Below, one piece after another: positions 22,611 to 34,901 of a stretch of 64,000 nt of DNA. Both the position numbers and the translations under genes were made by a program. The notes under the pieces were generated by a model. That model was given only the letters and a program-made list of their open reading frames with translations. It had not been told where the DNA came from and searched no databases. The first letter of the stretch is position 1. The number at the start of each line of letters is the position of its first letter. The stretch is taken from NCBI GenBank assembly GCA_028673005.1, contig CM054117.1:31964561-32028560 (forward strand), in the 5' to 3' direction. Origin of the DNA: Tanypteryx hageni. Taxonomy: Eukaryota; Arthropoda; Insecta; Odonata; Petaluridae.

Positions 22611-23513
22611 TCATCATCATCATGCTTCTGTCCGAAGACAGGTTTTAACTGAATCGCTGCCTCCATTTCTCTCTCTCCCAAGAAGCCTCTTTTATACCTC
22701 TATAAGTAGTATATCCCTGCTTTATATTATCTAATATTCCTATTCTTTTTCTCCCTCTTCCTCTTTTTCCACTAATTTTTCCTTCTAAGATCGTCCTTTG
22801 TAAACACTGTCTTCTCAATATGTGCCCTATCCAATTTGCTTTTCTTTTCCTGATTGTTTTTATTAGCATCCTATCTTCTCCCACCATTTCTAATACTTCT
22901 TCGTTTCTCTTCCTCTCTGTCCATTTCACTTTCATCATTCTTCTCCATACCCACATCTCAAAACTTTCTAAATATTTTTCCTCCTTTCTCCTTATCGTCC
23001 ACGTCTCTGCACCATAAAGAGCTATGATCCATATGTAGCATTTTGCTAATTTCTTCCTTGTTTCTAGATTTATTTTCTTGCTTGTGAGAAGCTCCTTCTT
23101 CTCGTTAAATGCTGCTTTTGCCATTGCAATCCTACTTCTGATGTCCTGTGTACTACTTCCATCCTGTGCTAAAATACTGCCGAGATATTTGAAACTACTT
23201 ACTTGTTCCAATTTTTGGCCATTTACCATTATATTTAATTCTTTATGTTCCTTTGAAACCACCATGACTTTCGTTTTTTCTGTATTGATCTTCATTCCAT
23301 ATTGTTGGCCAACCTCAGCTAGTCTGTCTGTCATCCTCTGAAGCTCTTTCTCGCCTTCTGCTATTAAGCCCTGATCATCTGCGTATTTAATGGTGGTAAT
23401 ACTTTCACCTCCTATCTTAAATCCTTTCTCTTCCATCAACGCTTCTTCTGTTATTGTTTCTGCATACATATTAAATATCGCTGGTGAAATAGGACAACCC
23501 TGCCTCACTCCCC
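22611..23513 (-). mobile_element. 5'-truncated endonuclease/RT retrotransposon, perfect TSD
   Basis: A minus-strand insertion ending in an (ATG)n tail (22611-22622). A perfect 9-bp target duplication TTACATAAG lies at 22602-22610 and 23514-23522. The right boundary falls within GVRQG of the RT domain, giving the precise 5' truncation point. It is inserted in the region between two copies of a dispersed module. The tail type and protein match the copy at 48196-49169. Confidence 0.92.
22645..23508 (-). pseudogene. RT fragment of endonuclease/reverse transcriptase type
   Basis: A 287-codon open stretch encoding the C-terminal part of a non-LTR reverse transcriptase of the type often annotated in arthropods as endonuclease-reverse transcriptase or craniofacial development protein 2-like. 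Visible features: RQGCPISPAIFNMY; the catalytic IKYADDQ (YADD with a following Q); GMKINTEKTKVMVVSK; FKYLGSIL; then the distal AKCYIWIIALYGAETWTIRR and RKANWIGHILRR blocks. It has no internal stop, so the insertion is rather recent, but it lacks endonuclease and fingers. The apparent start is just a Met within the domain. Confidence 0.88.
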
Positions 23514-24076
23514 TTACATAAGAGCAATGCTATAAAAAGTCATACGTTCCTAAATGGATTAAAATCACGGGTAAGCACCACAGATACATTCCTAAAAAAG
23601 AGTCTTGTTGTGCGAAATCATGCTAAACAAATGCAAAAAATCCCATTGAACACCGTGTCAGAGATAGGATCGCTTTGATTTTTTTCGCGTGCGACATTTC
23701 AAACTTATAAGGGTAAAAACACGAGTACAAACTCAATGTGTCACCACCACGATCTCGGACTGAAAACTGACTGTAGTCCGCCGAAACACTACCTTGGACA
23801 TAAATAGAAACTTGTCGATTACCTTATTTCTCCGGTGCAATATTGTGTACACATGAAATGAATATTAAAACAATTTAAAAGTAGTTCGTATATAATGAAA
23901 CAGCTGTTTTTCATTGCTCGCGTTGAGAACTTTTGAATGGGCAGAGAAAGGATCTTCGTTCTCCGGGTTTTGTAAGAGCGTATGTCCGAATCAAGCGAGC
24001 GTATTGAGAAGCAGTGTCAGAAAGTGCAATGAATGTAAAACCGAAGAAAGAATATCGCGAGGTGTATCTGTATTGC

Positions 24077-24390
24077 TTACACTTGGAGCGTAATAAAAAG
24101 AAAATGTGACATGTGCATTAAAAACAGTTATAATTCATTATCATACTTACTATGTCCCGATAATTTTAATTTGAAAATGTTTATAATGAAAAAATATCAG
24201 TTTGGAAACAAAATAAAAAGGAAATAGGTGTTTACACTTGGAACAAAATAAAATGGAAATATTAATGTGGCATGTACATTAAAAGGGTTATATTAATTAT
24301 CATACTTACTATGTTTCGATTATTTCAATTTGAAAACGTTTATAACAAATTAATGTCAGTTGTACCTTGACACAAATCTTGGTAGTAAGC
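24077..24390. repeat. 160-bp tandem duplication, 2 units
   Basis: TTACACTTGGA occurs at 24077 and 24232, and TTATCATACTTACTATG at 24138 and 24297, a period of about 155-159 bp. A third partial unit (TTATCATACTTACTATTTCCC) lies at 22515, right after module copy 1. This suggests the tandem units belong to the same repeat family as the module. Confidence 0.75.
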
Positions 24391-24663
24391 CTTCTTGTTT
24401 AAACTTGAAATAAACACATTACCAAGAAACTCAGCGACTTCTACTATTGTCCGCTAGGGCCACGTTATTTCCTACCATTACAACTACGTCGAGCAAGGCT
24501 TAGCCGGTAAAGAAAAATCACAATATCTCGCCAACGGTATGACCAATTTCAATTTTATTATTTTTCTGCAAATCTGCTGGTTAAGACGTTAAATTTTTGC
24601 ATCACACGTTAAGGTGGCCTTCGCTTTAAAAACCTCATTTTATTACGCTATTAATATATAGAT
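24375..24663. repeat. Dispersed module copy 2
   Basis: Aligned with 22190-22507. It shares ACTACGTCGAGCAAGGCTTA, GCAAATCTGC and the terminal ATTTTATTACGCTATTAATATATAGAT, with several small deletions. Confidence 0.7.
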
Positions 24664-26610
24664 AATGCAATCAGTGCATTTTATAAGAATAAAAAGCTGA
24701 TTGTTATCCAAATTATTTCTCTTTCAAGTATATAACAGAAGGCAAAAACAATGTCTAATCTAAATATTAGCAATCGATTTTATCAGTAAATTATCTATAT
24801 AATGGAAATTTTCTGAATGTAAACGAGAATCTGTTCTTGAATAAATTAGCGAGATACATTTTTTTCGCAAAATTCATAAATGCCTACTCGAAAGAGATAT
24901 TCTCAACTTGAGAAAACTAAATATTTCCCGAGCCAATTCGATACGTCCCCATTTCCATAAAATGCAGATTAATTCCACTCTTCTTGCGATGGTCTTCCTA
25001 CTAAACGTAGGCGAAATTATAAATCGAATTTAAACAGTCTTTTCCTTAACCGAGCATTCCAACTATACACGCACCGATAACAGCAAATACCCCACATTCC
25101 TTACAAGGGATGCCTCCCATAAATTTTCGCTAACGAGCATCACGTTGTGTTAAAGTACATGCGTATTCATGTACGTTGCTGGGCATTACATGTATTCTTA
25201 AGTGCATAAGACTTATCTGTTCGAGTGGGGAGCCCTGCTCGGCCATATTAATACCTATGGCTAATAAATCCCGCAGTCCCTTCAAAGTGAAGAGATGCAG
25301 CAAAGGTCGGACTCGTCTGTTCGACGCATTTTATTATTTTCTTCAATTTTAAGTTTTAAGTGAATACGGTGAATAGGCCAAAAACAGAAAATTTTTAGTC
25401 AGTCAGTGTCCAAGCCTACGGAATTTCGCCTTACGTAACTTCGTTCCTCCAACATTTTTGAGTTATTTTTTTCCAGTTTATGTTGCTTTTCCCATCAAAA
25501 GCATCAAGACTTTAGAATTAATGATTTACATTCACATGCCGCTCCTCTCACAAACGTTCTCCGTGACCAGAAAAAGAAGTTTTTTATAGAGTTTTTGTCT
25601 TCCTCTATTTCGAAAGGAGCGGGGAAGACGGAGAAGGAAAGTAAGTCGAAAAGAAATCCGGCGACGCAAAGATACCGTGTGGCACTCCCTTCGTTTATTT
25701 TCGAATTCGCCGTTGCTCGTCTCAATCGACCTCTCCTTCCATTCTATATCAGCTTTCATTTCAATTTTACTCCTCTCGAAAATGTTGAATCGAAAGGAAA
25801 GCATGGTGGCTCTTTTATATATTTTTTAAATCGCGCTTAAGGAGTTCAAGTACTCATAGGATCCCGGAACATTTTAAATGGCCTGGTTGTTCTTCGAACG
25901 ACCGAATGTCCACTCACATTATAGACCGGTATTATGGTGCGAGTCCAAGAGAGAAAGATGGTCCCCGCAGTAATAATATTTCCCTGAGGTTATTTAAGGG
26001 AAGGATGTTTGCCTCCGCATGCGTATTTGCAAGATCACAGTAGTAACTCACTTTTCATTCTCCGGTAAACTAAAAGTGTAAATACTCGGCTTACTTTTAC
26101 GATTTTCTCTGTGCGCGTCGTTGCACAATTTTCACGAAACATTACGCATGTTCGAAATCATGAGCGATACAACAAGGATAAATGCATCTTTATTTGAATA
26201 TTTAAAATATTATTTTCAATCGACTGATGAAATTCAGGAAGTATTGAACAGTTAATATATATATAGTCAATGGTGATGGTGTTTCGACAGCAAACATCAT
26301 TTAAATAAATGTTGAATTTTGCAAAACTTTTCCAAGTTTTTGTGATAAAGTGTCTTAATATAATCTTAGTACGTTTTTCCTATGAATAAATATTATCAAG
26401 GGAATTATGAAATCGTCTTTCTTATAATGATTATGTTAAGATTATACTTTAAATTTGCACGCAACATAAACTTCTCTTCATTGCTAACAAAAAGAAAATG
26501 TCACTACACCCTATAATATCAATGTTATACACTCGTACTCTCGGAAATGCATCTGGCAGACTTTTTCTATTTCTCTGCTTTCCTCCATTAATTTCTGGCT
26601 CAATGTTTAC
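24664..26610. other. No gene recognised
   Basis: AT-rich DNA. The segment 25530-25840 is open on both strands but shows no domain. No repeats are visible apart from short simple runs. Confidence 0.5.
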
Positions 26611-27369
26611 CAAGCGGTGGTTCGCGAACCCCTTAGGGGTCAGCGAAATGTTTCGAGTGGCTCGTCAAAAGATATGTATAATGGAGGATTATTATTTATG
26701 TTACTCTATTTTAAGGAATACGGTGCACAGAACGTTAGTCGATAGATAACCTATAGGCAAAGAAGATGCTCTTCTGCCTTTCTGGCTGACTAATTATAGC
26801 AAAGCGCATACGTTTACGACTATTTTTCAATTATTATGATCAGCATTTTTTTTAATAAGAGCAATTTTAAAATGCCATTTCTTTTTTTATGACATAAAAT
26901 TCTAGAAAACCATTACTTTTATGATGGGAAACATTAGGATTTGGTCTATTCGGAGTTTCAGCTGTGCCGATATCTCTGGGCACTTTGTGGTCTCTTCATA
27001 ATCGTATCAGTAACGAAATCGAAAGTGATATTTTATAATATCCATTCCTTAAGGACCCAACGAATGTAAAATAAAGGGATAAAAGCCGCTTTATCTTCAA
27101 CCAATATTAAAACGTTTTTCTTTTTAATCCCAACTAAATTGGAAATTGACTATTTAACGATGCGGATGATGGCTAATCCGTTTCAAAGAAATGCGCTTAA
27201 TGTACGTAGGAATAGGGTTCGATGATTTGCTCAGCATAATAAATTCAATGAATAATTAGTAATATTTAATGAACAAAAATACGTCATGTCACATGGTGTT
27301 CTCAGAACAGTTTTATAGGAGGTTTGCGACAAAAAATAGTCCGAGATGCGAAAGTTTTGTGAACCGCTG
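26611..27369. mobile_element. hAT-like non-autonomous element
   Basis: The left end CAAGCGGTGGTTCGCGAACC and right end (reverse complement CAGCGGTTCACAAAACTTTC) are similar inverted termini. CCCCTTAGGGGTCAGCGAAA next to the left end is a common hAT subterminal motif. The right end is followed by CTCTAAGG; the left flank does not match it, so the left boundary is uncertain by a few bases. No transposase frame. Confidence 0.65.
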
Positions 27370-27377
27370 CTCTAAGG

Positions 27378-27715
27378 CAGAGGCCGGCAACCTTGTCTGG
27401 ATGGCGGGCCACATTTGTAGCTGTGAATGCTTCGGAGGGCCGCATAAGAAGTCACGAGAGCTTCGGCGGGCCGGTTGAGTGTTTAAGTCAACGGTAACTG
27501 TTTTTTTTGGTATCATATGAATAAAAATCAATTCTAAATAATTTACTAGCGTTAAAACTTCACCTGAAAAGATTTTGAGACCACAATTCTACTGAAAAAA
27601 TATGTAATTGCTCATGTGAATTCTGTCAATCGCTAGCTAATCATAGCTTCGCAGGACGCACAAAACGCTCTCAGTGATCGCATGCGGCCCGCGGGCCGTA
27701 GGTTGCTGAACCCTG
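27378..27715. mobile_element. hAT MITE, 338 bp, 7/8 TSD
   Basis: Left end CAGAGGCCGGCAACCTTGTC; right end reverse complement CAGGGTTCAGCAACCTACGG, with GCGGGCC/GGCCCGCGGGCC subterminal blocks. Target duplication CTCTAAGG (27370-27377) versus CTCTAAAG (27716-27723), with central TA. It starts exactly 8 bp after the end of the preceding hAT. Confidence 0.88.
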
Positions 27716-27723
27716 CTCTAAAG

Positions 27724-28345
27724 GATGGTGGCATGAAGTTCTACGTCGCTCTTTATGTAACATTTAGCTCTACGGAAGCAATATCTTTTGGAACTTGGCA
27801 ATATAGTGAATGAGAAAATGGAACGCTGCTATTCAAGTTGAGGGTATTGAAGACTAACTATTACATAAGAAAATATAAAGCAATAAAATTTTGTGTTGAG
27901 TATAGTTCTGAAAAAATAAACTCGTCAAAGATGGTTACAAGTAGATGTATTACTTTAACAATTTCTTAATTATAAGTATATAGATTTGACGACTCTTGAA
28001 TGAATTTCCTTCCATAGAAAAAGCTGGTTATAGAAATTGTTGTTTTGAAACTTGAAGAAGGCGCTTTAGGTGTTCGAACAGTAAAGAGTTGTTTATGTGT
28101 GGGCAGTTTTGATCTCTTAGCAAATTGCAGATGTAGAAAAGACTTTTTAAAGGAGACATTTCGAGTTGGAGATAGGAGTTAGCTAGGAAATTCGATTTAT
28201 TGCAATTCCGACTTCCTGATCACAAAATTGTTCCGTCACAGGCATCAAAATCAATATAAAACATTCCGAATGGTTGGAAAATTTTACATTCCTACATTCC
28301 ATCCTCCATAATTTTATTCTCTCCTCATTTTCTCCATTCAATTCT
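27724..28345. other. No feature recognised
   Basis: AT-rich unique-looking DNA. Confidence 0.5.
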
Positions 28346-28352
28346 CCCATCA

Positions 28353-28377
28353 CATTCTCTCTCTCTCTCTCTCTCTC
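28353..28377. repeat. (CT)n microsatellite
   Basis: Pure CT dinucleotide run leading into a pyrimidine-rich segment. Confidence 0.95.
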
Positions 28378-28545
28378 CCGCTCTCATCCTATCGACCCCT
28401 TCCGCCCCGTCAATCCCGCAACCAGCGCCGAAAAAATCCCTCGAGGCACGCACGGACGCAAGGGCGAGAGACGTAGGCACCTTATTCCACGCGCTTCCGA
28501 CTCATCGAATAAGCACGCCGCGGAAAATAACACCAGCATCCATGG

Positions 28546-28725
28546 CGACCCCTCCTCCTCCTTCGCCCCTCCCCTTCCTCCTCTTCCCCTCTCATCCCTC
28601 CCCCACCCCTCCTTCCCCTCCCCCACGCATCCGCCCACACATCCCTCAAGACACTTCTCCACGAAAGAACGCGGTCCCTCTCCTCCATCCTCCCACTTCC
28701 CCCCCCCTCTCAACCCTCCCACCTC
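28546..28725. repeat. C-rich polypyrimidine tract
   Basis: Dominated by CCTCC/CCCTC blocks with few purines. It accounts for the Pro/Ser-rich and Gly/Glu-rich frames on the two strands. A purine-rich counterpart follows at 28808-28930. Confidence 0.85.
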
Positions 28726-28989
28726 CTTCATCCCGATTCTATTAATAGGCTCTCGGGGCCGGTATTAGCCTAATTCTATTTTTCGACAGTTTTAAAATCT
28801 CGGCGGAAGATGAGGGAGGAGGGGGAGGGAGAACGAGACGGAGGCAGAGAGAGAAAGAAAGAGGGAGAGGGAGGGAGAGAGATGGCGAGAAAGCGAGGGA
28901 GTGGAGAGAAAGAGAGAGAGAGAGGGTCAAGAGAAGAAACGTGGGAGTACTACGGGCTGAAACGAATGTTTAGAAGAAGATATATAAGA

Positions 28990-30120
28990 TAGAAAGGAGG
29001 AAACTCAAGGAATCTCTAGGTTTAATAGCTGTAACGGAAGCTATTATGGTTTGGATAGTTTCGTGGTTTATTCCGTAACGATCACGCGAGAGGTAACGAC
29101 GCGCCGGCCGTGTTTTTTAAAAATCCTCATTTCAAGCAAAAGTTAAAGTAACCGAAAAAAGCGGGATTTCGTTTTTTATTTTAGTATTAGATTTTTTGGT
29201 TTCTCTAAGATATTCAATTTATAAATACAATCCTTGTATTCTTTCTTGATAAAACTCTCAGAAACGCAATTGAAAAAATACTTGCCTATATCTGAAGATA
29301 TTTCTTTCGTGAAGACATACTGCGAGAATAACTTAACGTGTTAAATTCAAAAGTTCTTATCGATAATTATTTTGCTTCTAAATTAATTCACATCATATTT
29401 CCGGCATTTAGATACGAAATGCTCTTTTAGGGTACTTCTGAAGTACAGAAAGCTTAATTTACCAGCTGGAACAGGTAGTGCGCAGTAATTAAAGATGGTG
29501 GCAGGGACAATTCCTAACAATGGATGCAACATTGACGATATTCTCTTCGCATGGATTCATTCTAAATTTATTAAACGCTCAAAGCAGAAGAAATATTTAA
29601 TTTAATTAATAATTAATTAATTGCCCGGATAGCTTTACCACGGAATGCGAGCAATTATTCGGGGCAAACAATCGTTGGATAAATGAAAATATATGAACAG
29701 TACAGAGAAAAATGACTGTCAACTATAAAACCACCACAATGCATTCATAAAATTTTCGACCGAAGATTTTAAAAAAACGAGGCAAACTATACGTGTTTTT
29801 ACGCATTCGTGGCATGTTTTCGGAACTTTATCCCCGGAGATGACGAGTCAGATAATAAAAAATCGAAAAAAACGCACACTAAAAGGTGAACAAAACCTCA
29901 ACGCGTGAACGTGTGTTGGTCGCACTTTTTACCTCCCCCTTGGCACGGTGGCCAGCCGTCTTGTTACAGCCCTTCAATGAGCTACTCGGTCGTATAATAA
30001 AAAAACGGTGCTGCCACTTGCACCCGCTCCACGGTCTTTCCCCTGTCACGTACTCAGCGTAAAACTGCTGTTGATGAGCGCGCCTTTACCGCAAGGAGAT
30101 ATTCAATCGGCTATGATGCG
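28990..30120. other. No gene recognised
   Basis: AT-rich, with an AATTAATTAATT-type low-complexity run near 29600. No recognisable genes or transposon ends. Confidence 0.5.
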
Positions 30121-30164
30121 GACGGCGCAAGGGAAAATAGTGAGGTGAGGATCGTTGGGGAAGA

Positions 30165-30248
30165 GGGGTGGTCGAATGGGGAGGTGGGGTGGTCGAATGG
30201 GGAGATGGGGTGGTCGAATGGGGAGGTGGGACGGTCTAATGGGGAGAT
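30165..30248. repeat. 21-bp minisatellite, 4 copies
   Basis: Four tandem copies of GGGGTGGTCGAATGGGGAG plus GT or AT. The last dinucleotide alternates GT/AT/GT/AT, so the real repeat is a 42-bp dimer. Because 21 is a multiple of 3, the plus frame reads GWSNGE(V/M) repeats and the minus frame LPIRPPH repeats; neither has a domain or start context. Confidence 0.93.
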
Positions 30249-30269
30249 GGGAGGAGAATGGCGGGGAAA

Positions 30270-31865
30270 GAAGGAGGGAAGGGAAGGAGAACTTGGACAA
30301 GGCCTTCCACGATTAGACCTAAAAGGAAGGAAGGGAGGAGGGAGGGAGAAAAGGATGCGTGGGAGGACAAGTGGGCAGCCTGGTTGTTGTAAGGATTTTC
30401 CGAGTGAGAGAGTTAAAACGATTTTTGGATCGGGAGGGGTTAGAGGGGGGAGGGAGGGAGGCGATGGAAAGTGGGGACAAAGGGGGGGGGAGAGGGTCTT
30501 ACGGGAAGGGGGAGAAGATTTCGAACGTCTGCGTGTGAATGGGTAAGAGGAAGAGTATACTGTCGGGATCGAAGGGTTATATGCGAGCCCGTGGGTGCGA
30601 GTAGACTGTTAGGTTAGGAGATTCGGTGGCGGCTGAAAAGGAATTTAAATCGGTGCTGAGTGAGAGAGGGTGCTTCGAACCGTGGTCCGATTCCTTCTCT
30701 GGCGCGACTCATCTTCGCTCCGCAGTGTGGCGCGCGCGTCTCGGCGGTTGATTCGGGTAGGCGGAAGGGGTTTAGACCATTAAGCAAAGAGAGACAGAAA
30801 AATGCGAGAATCTAAAAAAAAAACGGTCCGTCGAGTTAAAAAGAGGAGCAAGACGTCATTCGGCACTAGATGATGTTATCTCTGCATCGGGTTTTATGCG
30901 ATATTATGAGTTAAAGGGATTTTATTTTTGGGTTTCGTGGGTGTAGAGGTCCTTGGGAGAAGATCTATTATTAATCCTGGAATCTTTTTGCGTGGGATCC
31001 GAACGGGATCTTATGGGAATGTGTATAAATGTCTTCTTTTCTCTCTCTCTCTTTCTCTGCGATGCTTGGAGTTCGGCAGTTAGCGGGGTGAAAGTTCCGG
31101 AAAAATCTGATTTCCTTCTCTTTTAAGTTTTCCCCAGTCGATTAAGTTTTAAGAAAGCATGAATAACTTAACTAACTTATAAATCCCATGATAATCGCTT
31201 CCGCCGAACCGCTTGGACTTCATTGCTGTATAATGTCGAGTGTTCCGTCATATAGCGACCGAAGTTACGCGGATTACTCTGGCGGTCCATTAAAACTTCG
31301 TAAATACATTATCATGGAAGCGAATGTTTTTCTTTCATTAACATCATAGAAGTAAAACCTGCTACAAGTAGTCCTAACGCTCTAGCATTCGACGAATTTA
31401 GACGTCTTTACACCTGACAATAAGCTAAATGAACAACGAAATACTTATAAATAATTTGAGATTGACTGAAAAGCCTGTGGCCTAAGCAGAATTTCTGAAT
31501 GAGGAAAATTTCGAGAAAATTCAATATTTATGCTCCACCTAGCTGTTGTATAAAATTTGCTTTTCCTGACAAAATGTAACCCCTCTTACGACTCTCATTG
31601 GATAAATGCGAATAATTTTGATTAGTCGCTACACTCTTAAAATAAATATGTCATGTATATATAAGTTACTTTGTTACTGTGGCAGAACAAAGGAAAATGT
31701 TAAATCTTTTCTTTTGATTCGCCAAAGAGTAATCTGATAAATTTTTGAATGAGTGAAGCATATTTCAGAAAGTGTTTTTCATTAAATACTGTTTTAATGG
31801 TTGATATCCTATTAAAAATATTTTACTGACCCAAATACTAAAGGCTCATACGAACAAAAATCCTA
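30270..31865. other. No gene recognised
   Basis: Purine-rich to about 30540, then mixed and AT-rich DNA. GGCGCGCGCGTC near 30727 is a small GC-rich patch. No gene evidence. Confidence 0.5.
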
Positions 31866-31867
31866 AA

Positions 31868-31954
31868 CTGATAAATCAGAATTCTCCAAAAGTGATAAAT
31901 TTGTTTCGGTTTTCACAACCACTTTATGGTTTTTGGAGGATTCTGATTTATCAG
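31868..31954. repeat. 87-bp inverted-repeat (fold-back) element
   Basis: Arms 31868-31891 and 31931-31954 are inverted copies with 23 of 24 matching (CTGATAAATCAGAATTCTCC...), separated by 39 bp. Its compact size fits a small fold-back MITE or a hairpin. No obvious TSD. Confidence 0.88.
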
Positions 31955-34890
31955 CCATAAGAGAAACGAGCTTGATAATTCTTTAAATAAAATTCTAAAA
32001 TTCGTTATCTTTTTTTCTAAATCATGTATGATGTCGTAAACCGATAAAAATATTATGTAGATGTAAGCTGTGTGATAAACAAGAGGTAGAATATTCCAGA
32101 GCTACTAAATAATATAACAAAATGATAATTACGCAGATTTAGCGTAATTTGTTAAAGACTCATAGTTCCAAAAAGTTTTAATGGAGAAGAGCAAAGGCCA
32201 GCAGCTGCCGTAACCGCAATTCCATTGTCCACTAGAAGATAGCATCCTGAACTTGGAAAAGTATAAAGTACAGGGATACTCTTTATTTTTGAATTTCCCG
32301 AATTATCGGAGCACGTCTGGCAAAACTCAAAGAATTTTTAATGCGTCTCATTAGAGAGGCAAGGCTGAGTATCTCCAATTTCGCGTGCTTTATTTTATTG
32401 CGAATTATGAAGATTAAGCGTATCCAGTAATATTCGTGTGTGTAAATCGTTAAAAAATAATCTTTAAGGAAATATTGAAGAAAATTCAAGAAAAATATTG
32501 ACAAAAAGAATCATAAAAAATTTTCTATAAATATAGAAAACAATATTACTTAAGCCATTCAGAAAATGTCGGACTCCTACTCACCCAATACTTGTTACGC
32601 TGAATAAGATACACATAAACTGGATAGAAATTGCTTGCCTTGAAATATCACCCATTAGGAAACAATCGACCCTTTCGGACATAACCAGAAAGAGAGGAAA
32701 ATAAAACTGCAACCCCGCACGTTTTCCCATCTCGAAAAAAAAAAATCGAAAAAACATACAAACAAACAAAATCTTCCTAAATGTATTATTCCGAACACCC
32801 TTCCATCCTCTCGACTCTGTCCGTGCGAGGAGAGGGCGAGTTGTTAAAGGTGAAGGGGAGAGAGGGAGAAGGGAGTGCGAAGAGGAGGAGGAAGGGAGAA
32901 GAGTCATTTCACTTCTCCTCTTGGCACCAATTTCGGGACCCCCTATAATTAGCCGCTCTTTACCCCCCACTTCCCAATGTGAACCGGATTCCTCGAGCGC
33001 TTCTTCTCCCCTCCCTCGTCGCCTCTTCTCTTCCCCCTCCCTCCCTCTTCTCTTCCTCCCTCCCTCCTCCTCAAGAGCACATTCAGAGAGGATACTCTTC
33101 TCCACGCGGCGCGAGGGGGAACAAAAAAAAACAAGTCTCTCTTACAAGACACGCTTCATCGGTGCCTATTAGGACCTTCCCCCTCCCTCCCTTTCATTCC
33201 CACCCCGTACTTCTTTCATACAAGCAGACGCACGCACGCACTCGCTCGCGCGCGCCGCACCTCACAAAAGAAGCGGCGGGAGCCAAAAATCGGAAAGGAT
33301 TGCGACGACGGAAATATTCGCTTATTCATCGGACGGTGTTCGATATCACCGCATTCCAGAGGGCGGTTTAATTTTTTTCTTCTAAATCTTCCGCGTGTTT
33401 TCGGGCCAAATTTATATTCTCTGGGGGATTATTCCGTCTGAAGGAGCTGGCCGTTTTGCTCTCTGGTTTTTTCTTTACGAAGTCATTTAACCTTTCCTAG
33501 GTCTACTTAAAAGGTTAACGCTATCAGTGTGACTTGAAAGTATAGCAATTGAGTGATATATTCTATCGTTATTTATCAAATGTGCGACGAATAACAATGT
33601 ATCCGTAATTTTACTTTTAATTTTCCATGAGTTACTCTTGTGTTTCATTTGATGAAATGATTCTCAGTTGATGTTTTAAGTTGGTCTACGTCCCTTCACA
33701 GTATTTCTTCCTCTATTCTGTAAAAAGACGTAGTAGCGGAAATGAAAGTAGAATATCTTACGCATGAATATGCGAAGCATATATTCTTTCAATGTATTTA
33801 TAACCATAATATTTAAAACTGTAGAGTTTGAGTTGGAAGAAAGTAGCATAGAGTATACCTTAGTGCGGAACAGCAAGTCCGAATATTATCGAGTATAACA
33901 ATTTGATACAGTCAAGTTGTACCTACTAGAGCATATTAATGAAACTTTGTTCTTAAGCCTGTAATTATTGAAATTAATATGAATACCTCAAATATGCATT
34001 TGAACTTAGAAACAGATGCACGAACCTTTATCAAAAACAGCTAACCCATTCTATTAAAGAGAGCATAGACTTTTATCATCTTCTTTTACAAAATAACAAC
34101 TTCATTGATTTTTAATAAGATCAATTTAATAATTTAAAACTTCAAATCTTTCGGAAATAATTTTTCCTTTTTAAAAACAATTCACCCCACTAGGGCTTCT
34201 TTCTTCCATAAAAGGTGTGTGACATAACCATAAATTAAAAAAAAATAACAATTGCATTCAATTGACGACCAAGGAAACTCTTACAATTGCAATACAACGG
34301 CTGAATTACTCCATCTTTTAATAGCCGTAAGAGTATCGTAGATCATAAGAAACTATTGTGAAGGTGACATAGAAAGCGAACGATAATTCAGAGGCCGGGT
34401 GAATAGGCATTCCGACGATAACGAAAAGTTAAAAGCAACAAATCTGGATGCCTTGTTCCAATGAATAGGCTTTTCCCGAAATCCTTCCCGCCTCGACATC
34501 GGCTCCATTTCCTTAGACCTATATTTTTTCCGATTTCTGTCTCATAGACATATTCGGATCCTTTAAGTTGTTAATTTATTCCACATCCTCTCTCCATGCC
34601 TGCGCTGGAACCAGTTTGTTCCTGCTCGCGCCTACACCGCTTGCCGTCACCAGGTCCAGCTCAGGCATGACAGATGGTCACTCGCCAATCCGAGCTATAT
34701 TCAATTAAATATAAAACTAATATATATAACTGGAACCGAGACCAAGGCATCCGCTGTTTTAAATCATCTAAAATAAAGAGAGATATGATTGGGAATTGTC
34801 ATTCGATTTAAATAAGAATCGGCCGCCTGTGGTTGTAAAAAATAACGGGGGGGAGTCAACCCCCGCCGATGAAGAGGCAGATGTTCCTCA
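31955..34890. other. No gene recognised; CT/GA blocks near 32.85-33.2 kb
   Basis: AT-rich DNA with a purine-rich block (32840-32905) followed by a pyrimidine-rich block (33000-33075), which create the longest frames here. No domain, splice-flanked coding run or transposon terminus was recognised. Confidence 0.5.
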
Positions 34891-34901
34891 AAAGAAGAGG
34901 T

